In this document: piece by piece, positions 1-13,166 of the stretch
Layout: each line of letters begins with the position of its first letter
Position numbering within the stretch: position 1 is the first letter of the stretch
Source of the DNA: Hoplostethus atlanticus
Taxonomy: Eukaryota; Chordata; Actinopteri; Trachichthyiformes; Trachichthyidae
Reading direction: 5' to 3'
Assembly: GCA_034670405.1 (NCBI GenBank)
Contig: JAXDDX010000016.1
Span: 2,584,001-2,648,000, forward strand
Length of the DNA stretch: 64,000 bases
Position numbers and translations under genes: made by a program
The notes under the pieces: generated by a model
Database searches by the model: none
The model's input: the letters and a program-made list of their open reading frames with translations, nothing else
What the model was told of the DNA's origin: nothing

Positions 1-1190
1 ATACCTTCACCCAAGGACGCCCAGCTGGACAAAGAGAAAATAGGACAACAAGTAAAAATTGTTTAAATGCAAGACCACCTCCTCTCCCCTCCATCCCACT
101 GTATTCTATCTGACCACTCCTCTACTCCTCCTAGTGCTCCTCCCTTTATTCTTCTCCCTGTAGTGGCAAAGGGCTGTTTCATATTATGCAACCATATCTC
201 TGTATCCAAGCAGTGATGTAAGTTGCCCATTATCTTTACAAGTGTCCATGGACTAAATGTTTCTATATTAAAAGACTGTTTTAATGGATGTGGAACTGAT
301 AGATCCTTTAATGAATGTTCTGTTTAAATTGGGAGAATAAAGGGGAAAATCCATTTCAAAACATAAGTCACATATAATACACCATGAGATTGGCCGTTTG
401 TGAACATGAGCAACTCTCTCCCAAGGCTCAAAACAAGAGATGAACTCTCATTACAAACCTAAGAAGGACAACCAGGTTTCAAAATTGTTTGAGCTTTTAC
501 AACTAAATGAGCTTCATAATAGTGCTAACTGTTCTGAACTAGAAAATGTGCGCATATCCGTGAAAAATCACCCTGTACTCTGTCAGTCTTCCCTAAAATT
601 GTTTTCCCAATAATTGCCACCAGAACTGCACAGGCTAGTCTTGTTGAAATGCTTCTAAATTTGGACCAAACTACCCAAGATGTTAAAAAACATTTGTGGA
701 CATGGTTTTAGGTGGATTTTCACTTTACACTTTGAATCTGTGCAACTGTGAAAAGTGATTTTGTTGTCTTGCCTCGAAAGCATGCCCTTGTATGCCCTTA
801 CGAAATATAATCCTATAATATTTTTTATTAAGCAAGTACCACAGATTCATTATAAGTACATTATAAGTTCCCAATGGGATGTTATAGTGGTTTTGCGTTA
901 GGGTGGTCAATGCAGATGTTGAAGGGATAATGCTGGCAAGGCAGTAGAGGGCGGTATGACACACAACTACAAAGCACATGGCTGAACGTGATTAAAAGAC
1001 AAAGTATATGTCCGAGTAGTTTGTTAAAAGCAACAGAAATGTTCAGTGGATTAAAAAAACAGATACGGCTTTAACATCACAAAAGTTCAAAATGGCCCTG
1101 TTAAGTGTGTCAATCTGCCTGCAGCCAGTGATGGTGGACCATACTAACAACATCCACAGTGGCTCTGAGTGACATGAGATCCTCAGTGAC
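1..1190. other. Upstream intergenic stretch, no gene supported
   Basis: I find no exon with recognisable protein similarity here. An AATAAA at about 335-340 on the plus strand could be the end of an upstream transcript. In human the gene 5' of ATP8B2 is AQP10, so a 3' untranslated region of that gene is possible, but nothing in the sequence proves it. Open frames are short and not family-like. Confidence 0.4.
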
Positions 1191-1194
1191 CAAA

Positions 1195-1453
1195 GGCGGA
1201 GGGGTGGAGGGGCGGAGGGGTGGAGGTGTGCAGCCCCTCCTTCTCTCCCCGCGCTGAAGCTCGAGCGCTGTCTCACCTCGCCACGATGTCTACAGCGCAT
1301 CACAGTGCCTGTCTCACTCTCCCACCTCAGTGGCCTTACATCACGGGCCAGCGACGCCTCAACAAAAAGCCTCAACACCTCAACATGACCTCGGCGAGAG
1401 AAGCAAGGAGCATATCGCCGTCAGAAACATCTTTATAACGCGAACTTGAAAAG
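1195..1453 (+). promoter_or_regulatory. atp8b2: CpG-rich promoter and noncoding first exon, probably atp8b2
   Basis: A GC- and CpG-rich patch starts near 1195, in otherwise AT-rich DNA, and runs to about 1440. It ends in a good splice donor (AAAAG followed by GTATGT at 1454). The next plausible acceptor downstream on this strand is at 3407, in front of a short exon that starts an atp8b2 isoform. I infer a 5' untranslated exon with its promoter just upstream. There is no TATA box where I would expect one, which suits a CpG-type promoter. The start of transcription cannot be fixed from sequence alone. Confidence 0.45.
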
Positions 1454-3407
1454 GTATGTAGTTGTTTTCTTTCTTTTACGCTCAGCTATAGTAGCGGTTG
1501 TTAGCTGCCTCCGTGCTGTGTGGCCAGCCGGTTTGATGTGCAGTCTTACTTTATCAGCTGAAAATAACTGGTTTCAGTTTGCCTTGTGAACTGGTTGAGC
1601 TCATCTTCCTGCACCAGACTGTGTAGTATGCATACCTGTCCGTCCGGGCACGTACAGCAGCTTTAGTTTTAATTCGAGGGGATTTAGTCGCCGCCAATGT
1701 GGTAAAGAACCTTTTCACTAACTCACAATAAAAGTTAGCTATGTTATTGTACTGTGACTCACCCCAACCACCTAAAGCCCTATAATTGCATTTATGTTAG
1801 TTAGTTAGTTAGTGAACATCTAAATGGAGCGATTAAAAAGTAGTCCTATAATACATTTTAGAAGTATATACAAATATCACAGCTATTTCACTATTATAGT
1901 AGTTATCATAGGAGAAGATACACCATGACATACAATGAGATCACTATAAACTATTTTTTTTTGTTAGGGCTGTAAGTGAAGTTACAGCTGTAATTCAAAG
2001 CTGCACATTTCATAAGGTATTTTTGCTGCTGCAAATCCTCAAATTCTTCTGAAAGCTGAAAGGGATTCTGAGGAGAAGCCAAGAAAGGTGCACAGATATT
2101 GAGTGTTTCCCTATAGTGTTTCTCATCCCCCCAGCCTGCAGACTTTATTTCATAAGGGCACTGCAGGTCTATGGGGTTATACATGGCGCCAGTCACAGAT
2201 GGAGAGAGAGAGAGAGAGAGAGAGAAAGGGAGGGAGGAAAGTGACAACTGATAGACTGAAGAGAGGAGGTGAGAATGTGGCGTGGGACTGTGGGACTGAT
2301 TTCTCTCTATTTCTCTCTCTATTAGATTGATAAAGAATAGATAGCAAATAATATATGATGTGAGCAGAGATGGAAGGAAAGGCAGAGTGTAGGACGGAGC
2401 GAAAGACAGTGATGTAAACTATAGCTGAAAGCTGATCAGCCCATCTCGCATAGAGGGAGAGAGAGCAGCACTTTCTCAGGAGTATTGATTGGAGGCTTGC
2501 TGCCTCTAGCCTCTATCTGCTATACTGTGTACCTTCTACTATGTACTCCAACCTCATCTCTCGTCTCTCAGCCCCCCTGCACTGTTACTTAGCTGAGATA
2601 AAACAGAGCAAGTGAAAGCAGCGAGGTGTACAATGTTAACATGTCAGTCAGAGACAAGTATACAGAAGAAATTGAGGAGAGAAGAGAAGATGCTACATAG
2701 GCAATGCTTCGCTACGCTGTGAGTCAGGGTAAAATGCCACTTCATTACTCTCTCTCATCCACCATAAGAGGAGCCTGACAGGGGATCTGGCCAGAGCCAC
2801 CAGTCCCCAGACACTGTGTGCCACAGAGACGGATGCAGCTCTCTACTGAATGTCATTTTCTCATTATGGCTCTAACAGACCAGAGATGGTGTGTGTGTGT
2901 GTGTGTGTGTGTGTGTCGGTCTGTCTGTCTGTCTGTCTCTGTGTGTGTCCATCTGTCTGTCTGTGTGTGTCCTGTTATGTGTCCATCTGTCTGTCTGTGT
3001 GTCCTGTTGTGCAGCACTTGTGATGCCCATCTGGATTTAGTTTTCTCTCCGCGAAGCAAATAAATGTTTGTTTATCACAGAATGGGTGGTATGTGGTTTG
3101 GTAAACTAAAAAAGGACATCATAAAATAGGTCAATGTTACCCAGGCCAGGCATTGCTCACTATCTGTTTTGGATCAGAGGGGTCAGTTCCTCTCTTGGTA
3201 TGTGTTAGAAGAGATAATACCTGTTTTTATGGCTCTCACCTCCTCCTCACATTGTCACCTTTTTTTCTGCTCTCTTTCTCCCTCTTCCTTCTCCCCTCCT
3301 CTGTGTCCTCCTCATCCCCTCTTGACTCCTTCCTCCCTGCCTCTCCTCACTATTGCGACTGCTTACTCCTTCACCTCCCTTCCTCATTCTTCCTCTACCC
3401 TCTGTAG

Positions 3408-3475
3408 ACAGTCCCATGGGCCATAGCAGAAGGTCGTTGGCAGAGTGGAGATGTTCAGAAAGAGGCCTCCTCCAG
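3408..3475 (+). CDS. atp8b2: Alternative first coding exon of atp8b2 (short N terminus)
   Basis: The exon is bounded by a strong acceptor with a long CT-rich tract (CTGTAG ending at 3407) and a donor CCAG|GTCAGT at 3476. Translation from ATG 3451 gives MFRKRPPP and leaves a single G. That G joins the exon at 8865 in phase, giving [18 protein letters not shown]. As I remember it, one human ATP8B2 isoform starts MAVCAKKRPPEEERR, so the position, phase and KRPP motif agree. An out-of-frame ATG at 3416 would read through the junction in another frame and acts as an upstream start. The exon is a second, separate N terminus to the one encoded at 5332-5440. Its likely promoter is at 1.2-1.4 kb. Confidence 0.7.
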
Positions 3476-3544
3476 GTCAGTACCTCAGACTAAATACACC
3501 AAACACACTCAGCATAAGTGCATTCTGGTAAACCCGTTCATTAG

Positions 3545-4065
3545 TGTGAAGGTGTCCTGGTGGCTCAGTGGGCTAGGGTGCACAGGGGTGCTGATAACAG
3601 GGAAAAAGGGTGAGTACTTTCAGGGGGCCCCAAGCTTTCAGAGAGGGAAGGTGATACTCTACAGGAGATGCCCTGTGGTGGGGGGCTCAGTGCCTTCCTC
3701 TTCGCTTCCTAGCAGCACCACTGAACATGCTTGGATTACCCATCAGGTATATAGAACATGTCCCAGACACCCCAAAGCCCCAGTTTTGTTTGCCTCATAC
3801 ATGTCTTCAATACTTACGCATTGAGTCATTTTTAGTATTGTTTGCCTCGCCTACCTAAGGGGGTGGGTACTTGACGGGGCAGATGTGCAGGGTTGAATGG
3901 TGATCGCTGGCTGTATGTTTGGGGTGGGGGCATAGAACATGCTTGCCCTTGGCCAGGCATGCCCCTGAGGGGCCAAACCCTGTACAGGCAATGTTATGGG
4001 ATTGAATCCTACTTGTGACTTTTGGCACGTCCTTCCATCTCTCACGTTTCCCGTCTCTCAGCTGA
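3545..4065 (+). repeat. tRNA-derived SINE-like fragment, interrupted
   Basis: Positions 3551-3580 carry GGTGTCCTGGTGGCTCAGTG, which resembles a tRNA A box. They match the start of the better-preserved element at 31446. A B-box-like GGGATTGAATCC with the same following sequence (a CACGTCCTTCCATCTCTC stretch) lies only near 3999. The two halves are therefore separated by about 400 bases of unrelated sequence. Either an insertion split the element or these are two fragments. Confidence 0.4.
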
Positions 4066-4639
4066 ATTGTACTATCTAAGTAAAAGCAGGCATGCTTTAA
4101 AGTAGACAGTTTTATTAGTGTCACTCAGCTGTACATTTCTAATTACCTGGGTTATTGTTCATGAAGCCATTTTCAGTTAAGACATAGTGCACGTGTCTAC
4201 GGCCATGTGACTTGGCTGGTGATCTATCCTAAATGAATCTGAAGTGATGGAGAAACAAGCAAACAACTGAAACATGCTTAAGAGGCATCATCTAAATGAA
4301 CTAGTCTTTACCAAAATGATTCTGTCTCCCTACATGGAATAATATAACCTTGCTTTGCATATAGGCTTGTGTCCACCCTGGTGCAATGCAACATCAAGGG
4401 AATATTAAACACCGTTTTACTGGCCAAAGACATCACGTGCAGGAGGGAGAGAGGAGAGTAAGTGTGTGTTTGGCTGTCTTAATGTGTCAGCACGCGATGT
4501 ATCATGCAGCACGTGCTCAGGCACCTGCCTAGCCTTGCCTACTGCAGTGTCCCCTGGCCCAAAAAATACACAGGAAACTGGACTGCTGCACGAGCCACTT
4601 TGGCTCTACATCCCAGAGCCGGCTCCGTCTCCCTGGTAC

Positions 4640-4700
4640 TCTCAAATCCAAGATGGCGCGCAGTTCCGTCATCTAAATACTCGCTTAGCGCTGGGATCCC
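4640..4700 (+). promoter_or_regulatory. YY1-like motif in a GC-rich patch
   Basis: The sequence CCAAGATGGCGCGCAG near 4650 matches the AAGATGGCG core typical of YY1 sites near vertebrate transcription starts. It sits 5' of the second atp8b2 first exon, so it may mark a further start site. No splice donor or conserved reading frame confirms a transcript here. Confidence 0.25.
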
Positions 4701-5039
4701 TGCAGTGGCAGTTGCCATGCCAACGCGGAAGGCAACAGCGATTGGTGTACATCGACAGCAAATGCACAGCCTCTGTGGTGAAGTAATGCCTAAACCGGGT
4801 AATGTTTATGTTGTTGTTGGTACTCGCGACTTGCAGTTGTGTGCTGCGATTGATTGATCGCTTTTATTGGGACTGCTGTAGTCCAGAATGAATAAATCAC
4901 AGTTTTGCGTTTATGCGTCACCAGGACAAAATCTTTACGAACTCTTTACGAAGACAACTAAACTAAAGTCAAGAGACAAGACTGTTGGATGTATGAAAAA
5001 CAGTGAAGTTGGCACCTGATATCTTATTACAATAAATGA

Positions 5040-5331
5040 CTTCACCGTTTCTACTGCGGAAGGGGGGCAGAGCAAGGGAGAGAGAGCAAGTGCGTGTGTG
5101 TGTGTGTTTGGGGAGGCGGGGTAGAGCGAGAGAGAGAGTGTGTGTGTGCGTGTGTGTGTGAGAGAGAGTTATGATGGGACGGGACTCACTTGATCCAACT
5201 TGACTTGGGACCGGAGAGTCCGGTGCAGCACCCGGAGCTTCTTCCCCGTAGTGGCGGCGATGTGGTGGTCACCGGTCGGCGAAACAACGGACGTCTAACG
5301 GCTGGTTCAGACCGTGACATTACGAATCAAG
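5040..5331 (+). promoter_or_regulatory. atp8b2: Second atp8b2 promoter and 5' untranslated region
   Basis: The coding exon at 5332 has no convincing acceptor close upstream. It is preceded by a purine-rich (GA/TG) stretch and then by a CpG-containing leader at about 5200-5330. I therefore infer an independent transcription start within roughly 5040-5200. The leader also contains an open frame from 5190 that overlaps the start codon in another frame, which could reduce translation. This is inference from layout only. Confidence 0.4.
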
Positions 5332-7833
5332 ATGACAATACCGAAAGACATCCCGGAAAAGTGGTTCCCCCTCGTCTTTCCCCTTCAGTGGAAGAAACAG
5401 CAAGGACTCCATAGAGCCAATTCGAAAAAGAGGCGGACAGGTAGTTGGAACAATCATCGCTAATTGAGCTGTCACAGTCTCAATGTCATCCATCATTTTT
5501 TTTCTTAGCTTGGTAAACGACGGAGGTCTATTTCGAGCACCATCAGAAGGTTGTTTTGATTGGAAAAATGCATCCTATATGGCAACCTTGCTCTGTAAAT
5601 AAACACCGCATCCTCTTCCCATCTGTTTCAAAGTTTCATACCCCCCCCCTCATCTCACTCACGTCATTGTTTTGTTAAGAAATCGTGTGTGTGTCCACTG
5701 GCTCTGTAATCACTGAGCTTTCTCATACTGTGTACAATGGTATCAGACATCATCAGCATCCAATAATAGAGGAATCATTATAACTGTATTTCTTTTATTC
5801 TTCTTCTTCTTTTTATTCTTCTTCTTGTATTCTTCTTCTTTATTTCTTTTTATGATCTATAGTTTCAATCCTAGGATCTGTCAGCGCTAACCAAGCAGGT
5901 CTTGTTGACGCTAGTTCCATCCACAATTTGTTTTTACCAGTCTTATATGAGAGTTCACTATCAGCCACAATGTTATGGCTCAGTTTCATCACGCTAGGCA
6001 GATTTCAGTCATCTAGGCCCATAAATAGGAAGATAATTTGCATAATGAAACTCCAAGCCCTTATTGGGTTAGAGATGATTGTGAATCTATATTTGTATGA
6101 GTCTCATATTTGTAGACAGAATTTATCTGAATGGGGTTTCCTGCATGTCTAAATGAGTGGATGATGTCCTTGTCACAGTTGCCTGAGACACTGATCAATC
6201 TTACAGGCGCTAGACACCACTGTCACTGCACTGCATCATCTGTATCCTTATTCCTTACCTACTATCACAAATCAGTCTGGGTGTGCACCTTCGTTTGACC
6301 TCTAGTCTATCAGTCTGTCACCATGTCATACCCATCCTTTTCCAACAAATTAGATCACTCTTGACTGTGTGTGTATGTGTGTGTATGTGTGTGTGTGTGT
6401 GTATGCACATGACTGCAGGCAATTTTGATATCCCATTTTCCTCTAATTAAATTGACCGCAGAACACAGAGTTCTTCTCGATTAGGCAAAATCTCACTCCA
6501 TAAGCCCCCATGTCATTAAGAATTTTTGTTTGAATCAATATTTTAAGAAATAGTGTGCCGTTTTAAATATTGATATATTTTGTGTATCAGTTGTGTGCAC
6601 ACCTGATATGTATGTTTATGGCACATGAATGGAGCTTCGTGGCTTCATAATATCTTGCTGTGTAGCTCTCTGGCCTGCTTCAAAGCTGGAAATGCCCTTG
6701 GGACTGTCAGATGGAGCTTTAGAAATGCTTATTGGGCCAGACAGCCAGCTAAAGATGATTACGCATTTGGGCAGGCTCGGCCTTGACTTGGACTGGAGGA
6801 AAGAGGGACAGACACAGGCTGTTTTTGGCTTCAGATGCTGTGGTTGGCAAGCCTGCACCTCTGTGCTTGCCTGGCACAAGGATCTTGCCCTCTTCATCGA
6901 GGGTTAATGCAGCCTTGGCACTGCCGGTGAGACAATGGGCAAAGATCTCTCTAGTGGACACTTGCCCAAGTAAAAAACATAATGACCTTCAAGTAGATTG
7001 GAGAATAGCCAGAGGGGAGAGAAAAGAGGAGGGAGACAATCCCTCTTCAACAAAAGAGGGATTTTGAAGGATCTGCACATACAGAATCAGAATCAAATCT
7101 GATATTGTTATAGTACCAGCCCAAAGCACAGTTTAGAGAGGAGGACATATCAAATAGCATTAGCGTACAACGTTGATGTGTGCTTGAAGCTACAGGCCCA
7201 CTCTTCACTGGACTGGCTGCACGTTTGTGTTATACTGTCCTACAGATTTAAAGCCCACAGCTGGATTCCTATACGGTATAGCCATGTATGCATCCAAAAT
7301 CTGACAGCTCTAACATGCCCTCAGCCTTCTGCTATTCTAACGTCCCCTAAACACTACTTATAGCCTAACTTTAGATATAGCTCAAACAACTGAGATATGG
7401 CAGTAGACTCATGATGCCCTTAACCCTCAGACTTGCTCAGTACAATTCACTTAGTGCTCTGAGCCCCACTGTCCCCCAGCTACAGCGTCTACTGTAGGGA
7501 GAGATGACAGAATTTAACTCAGGAATGTTTTTACTGTTAGTGACACATACATTTAAGATTATTCTACTGTTCTACTGTCTAGGGAGAGATGGGGAATCAT
7601 TTGTCTGCATCCCATATTCTAACAACTCAACTGCTCTGTAGCCAACTGGAGCTCATCTACAGTACCAAATCTGTCCTATAATCTAACCTGTGATTTCTTT
7701 GAGTAGCCTGTGTTTGCTTGGTTAGGTTGAATACAGCAGAGAGAAAGATGTAAGCTGTAAGATGTACCAAGTCAGACACGGCTTCACAATGCTGCCTCTC
7801 TGGAGGGTGAGATCAGAAACACAGGAAACCACA

Positions 7834-7864
<31 letters not shown>

Positions 7865-8033
7865 AGTGATTCTGCTATACATGGGGTAATGGTTTCTATC
7901 ATGATGTCCTTTCCCCTGATGCTACCTACATTGCTTCTCTAACAGTCAAAGGCCATTATAATGGGGACTTTCTGTGGTTCCAGATCCACCCCTGTGCTTT
8001 TCATACAACATGACAATACGCGCACGTGCGTGT

Positions 8034-8065
<32 letters not shown>

Positions 8066-9240
8066 GAAGACTGTGCAGTCCTGTGCAAAAGGGGGTAGTC
8101 ATTTCATTTTAAAAGCCATCTCATCAATATTAGAGGAGACCAGAGGCTGGTAGTGGAGGAGGGGAACTCCCAAACAACTTTGCATCAGCACAAACACAAA
8201 GGCCTAAAAACAGCAAGAGGGTGAACAGCAGGAGCAAGAGGGAAGAGAGAACAGAGCCAGAGGGAGCGCTAGCAAAGAGGAAGCAATTTCATTCTCTGTT
8301 TCAGTTTTATGTGTATTTCATAGGTTAGATGCCCCGTGCACTGCAGCACTCTCATCAGGTGGCGGTCAAGCAATGGGCTTCATAGTATTCTTATACTTCT
8401 GTATAGATGAAGTACATTCAAACATGAATTGGGTCTGAGATGGGTCTTTTCAGTTTGTGGTGGTATGCCTTCATCTGTGTATAGTTTTCATGAGGCCTCA
8501 CTCTTTTGCTTCATATAACCTGTTGACTCAGTTCACACACACTAATTACTGATCAGAGGTGATTGGTCTGCTTAGTGCCACTGTGTGTACGTGTGTGTGT
8601 TTGTGTGTGTGAGTGATTGTGACTTTATCTCTGTTGAAACACTCAAACAACCCCCAGCACTCCAGCTTCAATAATGCACCATCCTTTTCCCTTGTATCTT
8701 TCTCCATCATTCAGTCTCTCTCAGCAGGCCTCCGGGGCTGCAGGGGAGATATTGATGACAGTGATATTCTTTCAGGATTACTGATTGTCCTATTCTGCAT
8801 TATGGCACACATAAAGGCAAAGGGGCTTTTGTGCACTTTTTTGTGACTAATTTTATTTCTGCAGAGGAGGAGAGAAGGGTCAGAGCCAATGACAGAGAGT
8901 ACAACGAGAAGTTTCAGTATGCGGTAAGAAACACCGGATAATAATGGATGAATGTAGTACTGCCATTTAAAATGAAGCGTTTTAGGTCTTTGAAATCATG
9001 AATCTGAAATATAGTTGTGATTTAGGAAAGTTTCTCAGTTTTTTCCTCTTTGTCCTGTTCCAGAGTAACTGCATCATGACATCCAAGTACAACATCATCA
9101 CCTTTCTGCCCATCAACCTGTTTGAGCAATTCCAGGAAGTGGCTAACACCTACTTCCTTTTCCTACTCATACTGCAGGTGAGGATAGAGAGTGTAGGTGG
9201 ATACAATGGGGCGATGTAAGCATGGTAGAGGGAAGGAAGG

Positions 9241-9284
<44 letters not shown>

Positions 9285-9657
9285 TGTGAAAGTGATAATT
9301 GGAGTCAGTTCGTCTTGAGTCCTGTAAACTATATAATATTAATAAATAAACTTAATTTATATAGCACTACAGGAAATAAGGAATGAAAGGACAAGAAAAA
9401 TAGGAAACACTTATTCAAAAGAAGAAAATGAAAAGTGAAAAATAAAAATTAATCCATATAAGAAAACAATAAATATGTAAATAAAAAAGCACAACTTTAA
9501 AAAGTGTGCAAAATCACAAAGTCTAGAAGAGTATGCTTTAATAAGTGATTTAAAAGATGATACTGATGGTAAAAGACAGTCACCTTTAGTCTGTGTCTGT
9601 CACCAGGCTGTGCTCCATATCTGTATTTTGTCCTCATTCAAACTAATCTTGAGATGA

Positions 9658-9709
<52 letters not shown>

Positions 9710-10215
9710 CCTCACTCTGTCTAGTTGATACCTCAGATCTCTTCCCTCTCCTGGTTCACTACCATAGTGCCTTTAGCTCTGGTGCTGACCATCACTGCAG
9801 TGAAGGATGCCACAGACGACTACGTGAGCACGTTTTTACAAACCACACGTACACACAGTCTCACAGGTTACAAGATATCATTACAGTGAAATACAATGAC
9901 TCCTTATTATTGGTAACAAACACCACTTTAAATGTAGCGCACAAACGAGTAGCCTCTGTTTAACACAGTAAGCCTGACACAACTCTGTCCTGCAGTTTCG
10001 TCACAAGAGCGACAACCAAGTGAACAACCGTCAGTCTCAGGTCCTCATCCGTGGCTCGTGAGTCTACAGCTCTAGTCATTACAACATTACAACTTGAACT
10101 GGGTCTGATTAGAAAATCCATGATCCACGTTTTATTGGCATCGCAGTGTTTTCCTGTATGAGGTCATGTTAATCTTTTTCTCAAACCCAACGATTACTCA
10201 GTCTCTGTTACACAC

Positions 10216-10252
<37 letters not shown>

Positions 10253-11520
10253 ATTTTGCTGTCTCAGCCTTCAGAATGAAAAGTGGATGAATGTTCGAGT
10301 GGGTGATATTATTAAACTGGAGAACAACCAGTTTGTGGCAGTAAGTGTGTGTCCAACACATTAAAGTAATGTACTGCATCCACACACACACACACGCACA
10401 CACACACAGTGATTAATAGCCCCTTCATCTAGTAAGTAGTAAGTTGCCTTGTATAATCGTGCATGTGGCTGTTTAATGCTTTCATGGGCCACTTTTAATT
10501 AAAGTTTGTGCTGCTCTAGCAGTCATCTCTGTAGCAGAGCGTAGCCTGAACTGAGATACACAGATTGCATGCGGACTGCTAATCATTTCCGTGATAGATC
10601 TACATGTGATACTTGTCATGTTGTAGACCTAATGTTATTAATGTTAATTAATGTCATAAGTAGATTCCAGTACCTCATCAGTGCCTTGTTGGGGGATACT
10701 AATTACCTCTGAGGTATAATTACTAACTTGTTAGCGGATGCTAACCATTACTGTATCATCAGAGCTTTGTTAGCGGATGCTAGCTATCATCACTGTATCA
10801 TCAGTGCCTTATTAGCTGATGCTAATGCTGTTACTGTGTCATTAGGGCTGTGCAGTGGATGCTAACCTCAGCTATCATTGCAGGCTGACCTGCTCCTGTT
10901 GTCCAGCAGTGAACCACACGGGCTCTGTTACATTGAGACAGCCGAGTTGGACGGGTTAGAAAACACACCATACCTTACCACTGACTTACAGTATCATACA
11001 GTCTGCAGAAGCAACAGGGCATCTAAATAACTGTTATCTTTCAGAGAGACCAATATGAAGGTGCGACAGTCTGTCTCCGTGACATCAGAACTGGGTGACC
11101 CAAACAACTTGGCCACGTTTGACGGTGAGAATCGAGAACAAAACACCTCTTCTCTTTCTCCTTTTCTCTCTTTTTGGTTTCTCATTCTATACACCCTTTT
11201 CTCTCAGCAACCTATAAAGGTCAGCGGGTTGTTTGTGCCCTGGGAGCTTAACAACCAGCACACCCTTGCACGCACACATGAACATTTGCACGAATATACA
11301 CACAACACATGCAACACCCACACACAATTTCCCGTGTCAGCATTTAACATAGAGCTTATCATCACCCACCCACCCACAGACACACACACACTCACACAAT
11401 GTAACACAGTATCCCGTCAGCACAGAACACCCACACACACTCCTCACCTGCTCAGGAAAATACATTACTGCAGCAAAACAACCCACACTCCACCTCATAT
11501 CAAGTTCTAAAAGGTCTGTG

Positions 11521-11568
<48 letters not shown>

Positions 11569-11889
11569 GTACAACAGTATGATGTCATAGGGGTGATTAA
11601 TTCAACACTATATTATACTCCTAGGAAGTATATACTGTAACAAGATTTGGCTGACATCTAAGATATAGAATCTAATTTAGATGTGTGTGTATGTGTACAT
11701 TTGGGTGTCCGTCCGCCCCTGTGTGTAGGTGAGGTGGTGTGTGAGCCCCCTAACAACAAGCTGGATCGTTTCTGTGGGGCGCTGTACTGGAGGGACAGTA
11801 AATACAGCCTGACCAACCAGAACATGCTGCTACGAGGTTGTGTCCTACGCAACACCGAGGCATGCTATGGCCTAGTTATTTTTGCAGGT

Positions 11890-11924
<35 letters not shown>

Positions 11925-13116
11925 AACATGTGTGTGTGCTTTATGTGTGGGTGTAACAGATCCACCTCTCCTCACCTTTCGTTTCTGTGCTAGGCCCAGA
12001 TACCAAGCTAATGCAGAACAGCGGTCGCACCAAGTTTAAACGTACAAGCATCGACCGTCTGATGAACACCCTGGTCCTCTGGGTAGGAAACCCCAAACCT
12101 CTCACTTTCACGACTCAAAACTATTTTAGGACATGATCTCAACGATGTGAATCTAGTTTCACATTCAAAGCTGTCCCGTAATAATGTATTTGATCCTAGT
12201 TGATCATTGACTGACCAAGTGTAATATTTATATATAATATGAATCAGCTTTATGTCTGTAACTCCAACAACTCCAACGATTGTGGAGCCCTAAACATCTT
12301 GTACTCTATTCTCAGTGTGTGTGTGTGTGTGTGTCTACCTCTCTATCAGATCTTTGGCTTCCTGGTGTGTATGGGTGTGATTCTGGCGGTGGGTAACGCC
12401 GTGTGGGAGAGAGAGGTGGGATCCCTGTTCCAGAGCTACCTGCCCTGGGACCCCCCCGTAGACAACTTCCTGTTCTCTGCCTTCCTCTCCTTCTGGTCCT
12501 ATGTCATCATCCTCAACACCGTGGTGCCTATCTCTCTCTATGTCAGGTAGGGAGAAGCCCTAGGACTCACAGGTTCTTCCTGTGTAAATATGCCTCTATG
12601 TGAGGAAAAGACAAGTCAAGAGAAGGGATGATGAGGAAACATTTTCTCAAGACAACCAACTCAACTCAAGCATCACATTATAAAAGGATTCATTTCCCAC
12701 TTTGTTCCTTATTTCGACCTGTACTTCAAGTTGAATTGGTCTATCTGACATGTTGTTTGGTTTTGTTTGTATATGTTCTCCTCAGAGCTCCCCATCAGGT
12801 AAGAAAGAGAGCTGCAGATGTATTCCTCCTGCACTTCCAAGATACCGCTTTAGTCCCTCCACCCCCGAACTAACCCCCTAGTACCCTCTAAATTCAGTAC
12901 TCACCGACTCTAGTGTGTGACTAATGGCTCTGTGTGCCACTGACTCATCCAGGCAGAGCTAAGTACTAACAGAAGAGCACGTTGTTGTCTCTCGACTCTG
13001 TTTTCATGTGCTGCCATTTGGGGATGTTAATGCCACTTTAGTGGAAATCTGCACTGTGTTAAATGACGCTGAGATTAGCCTGAGCCCACTCATCACTCTA
13101 TCTCTCTCTGTCTCTC

Positions 13117-13166
<50 letters not shown>

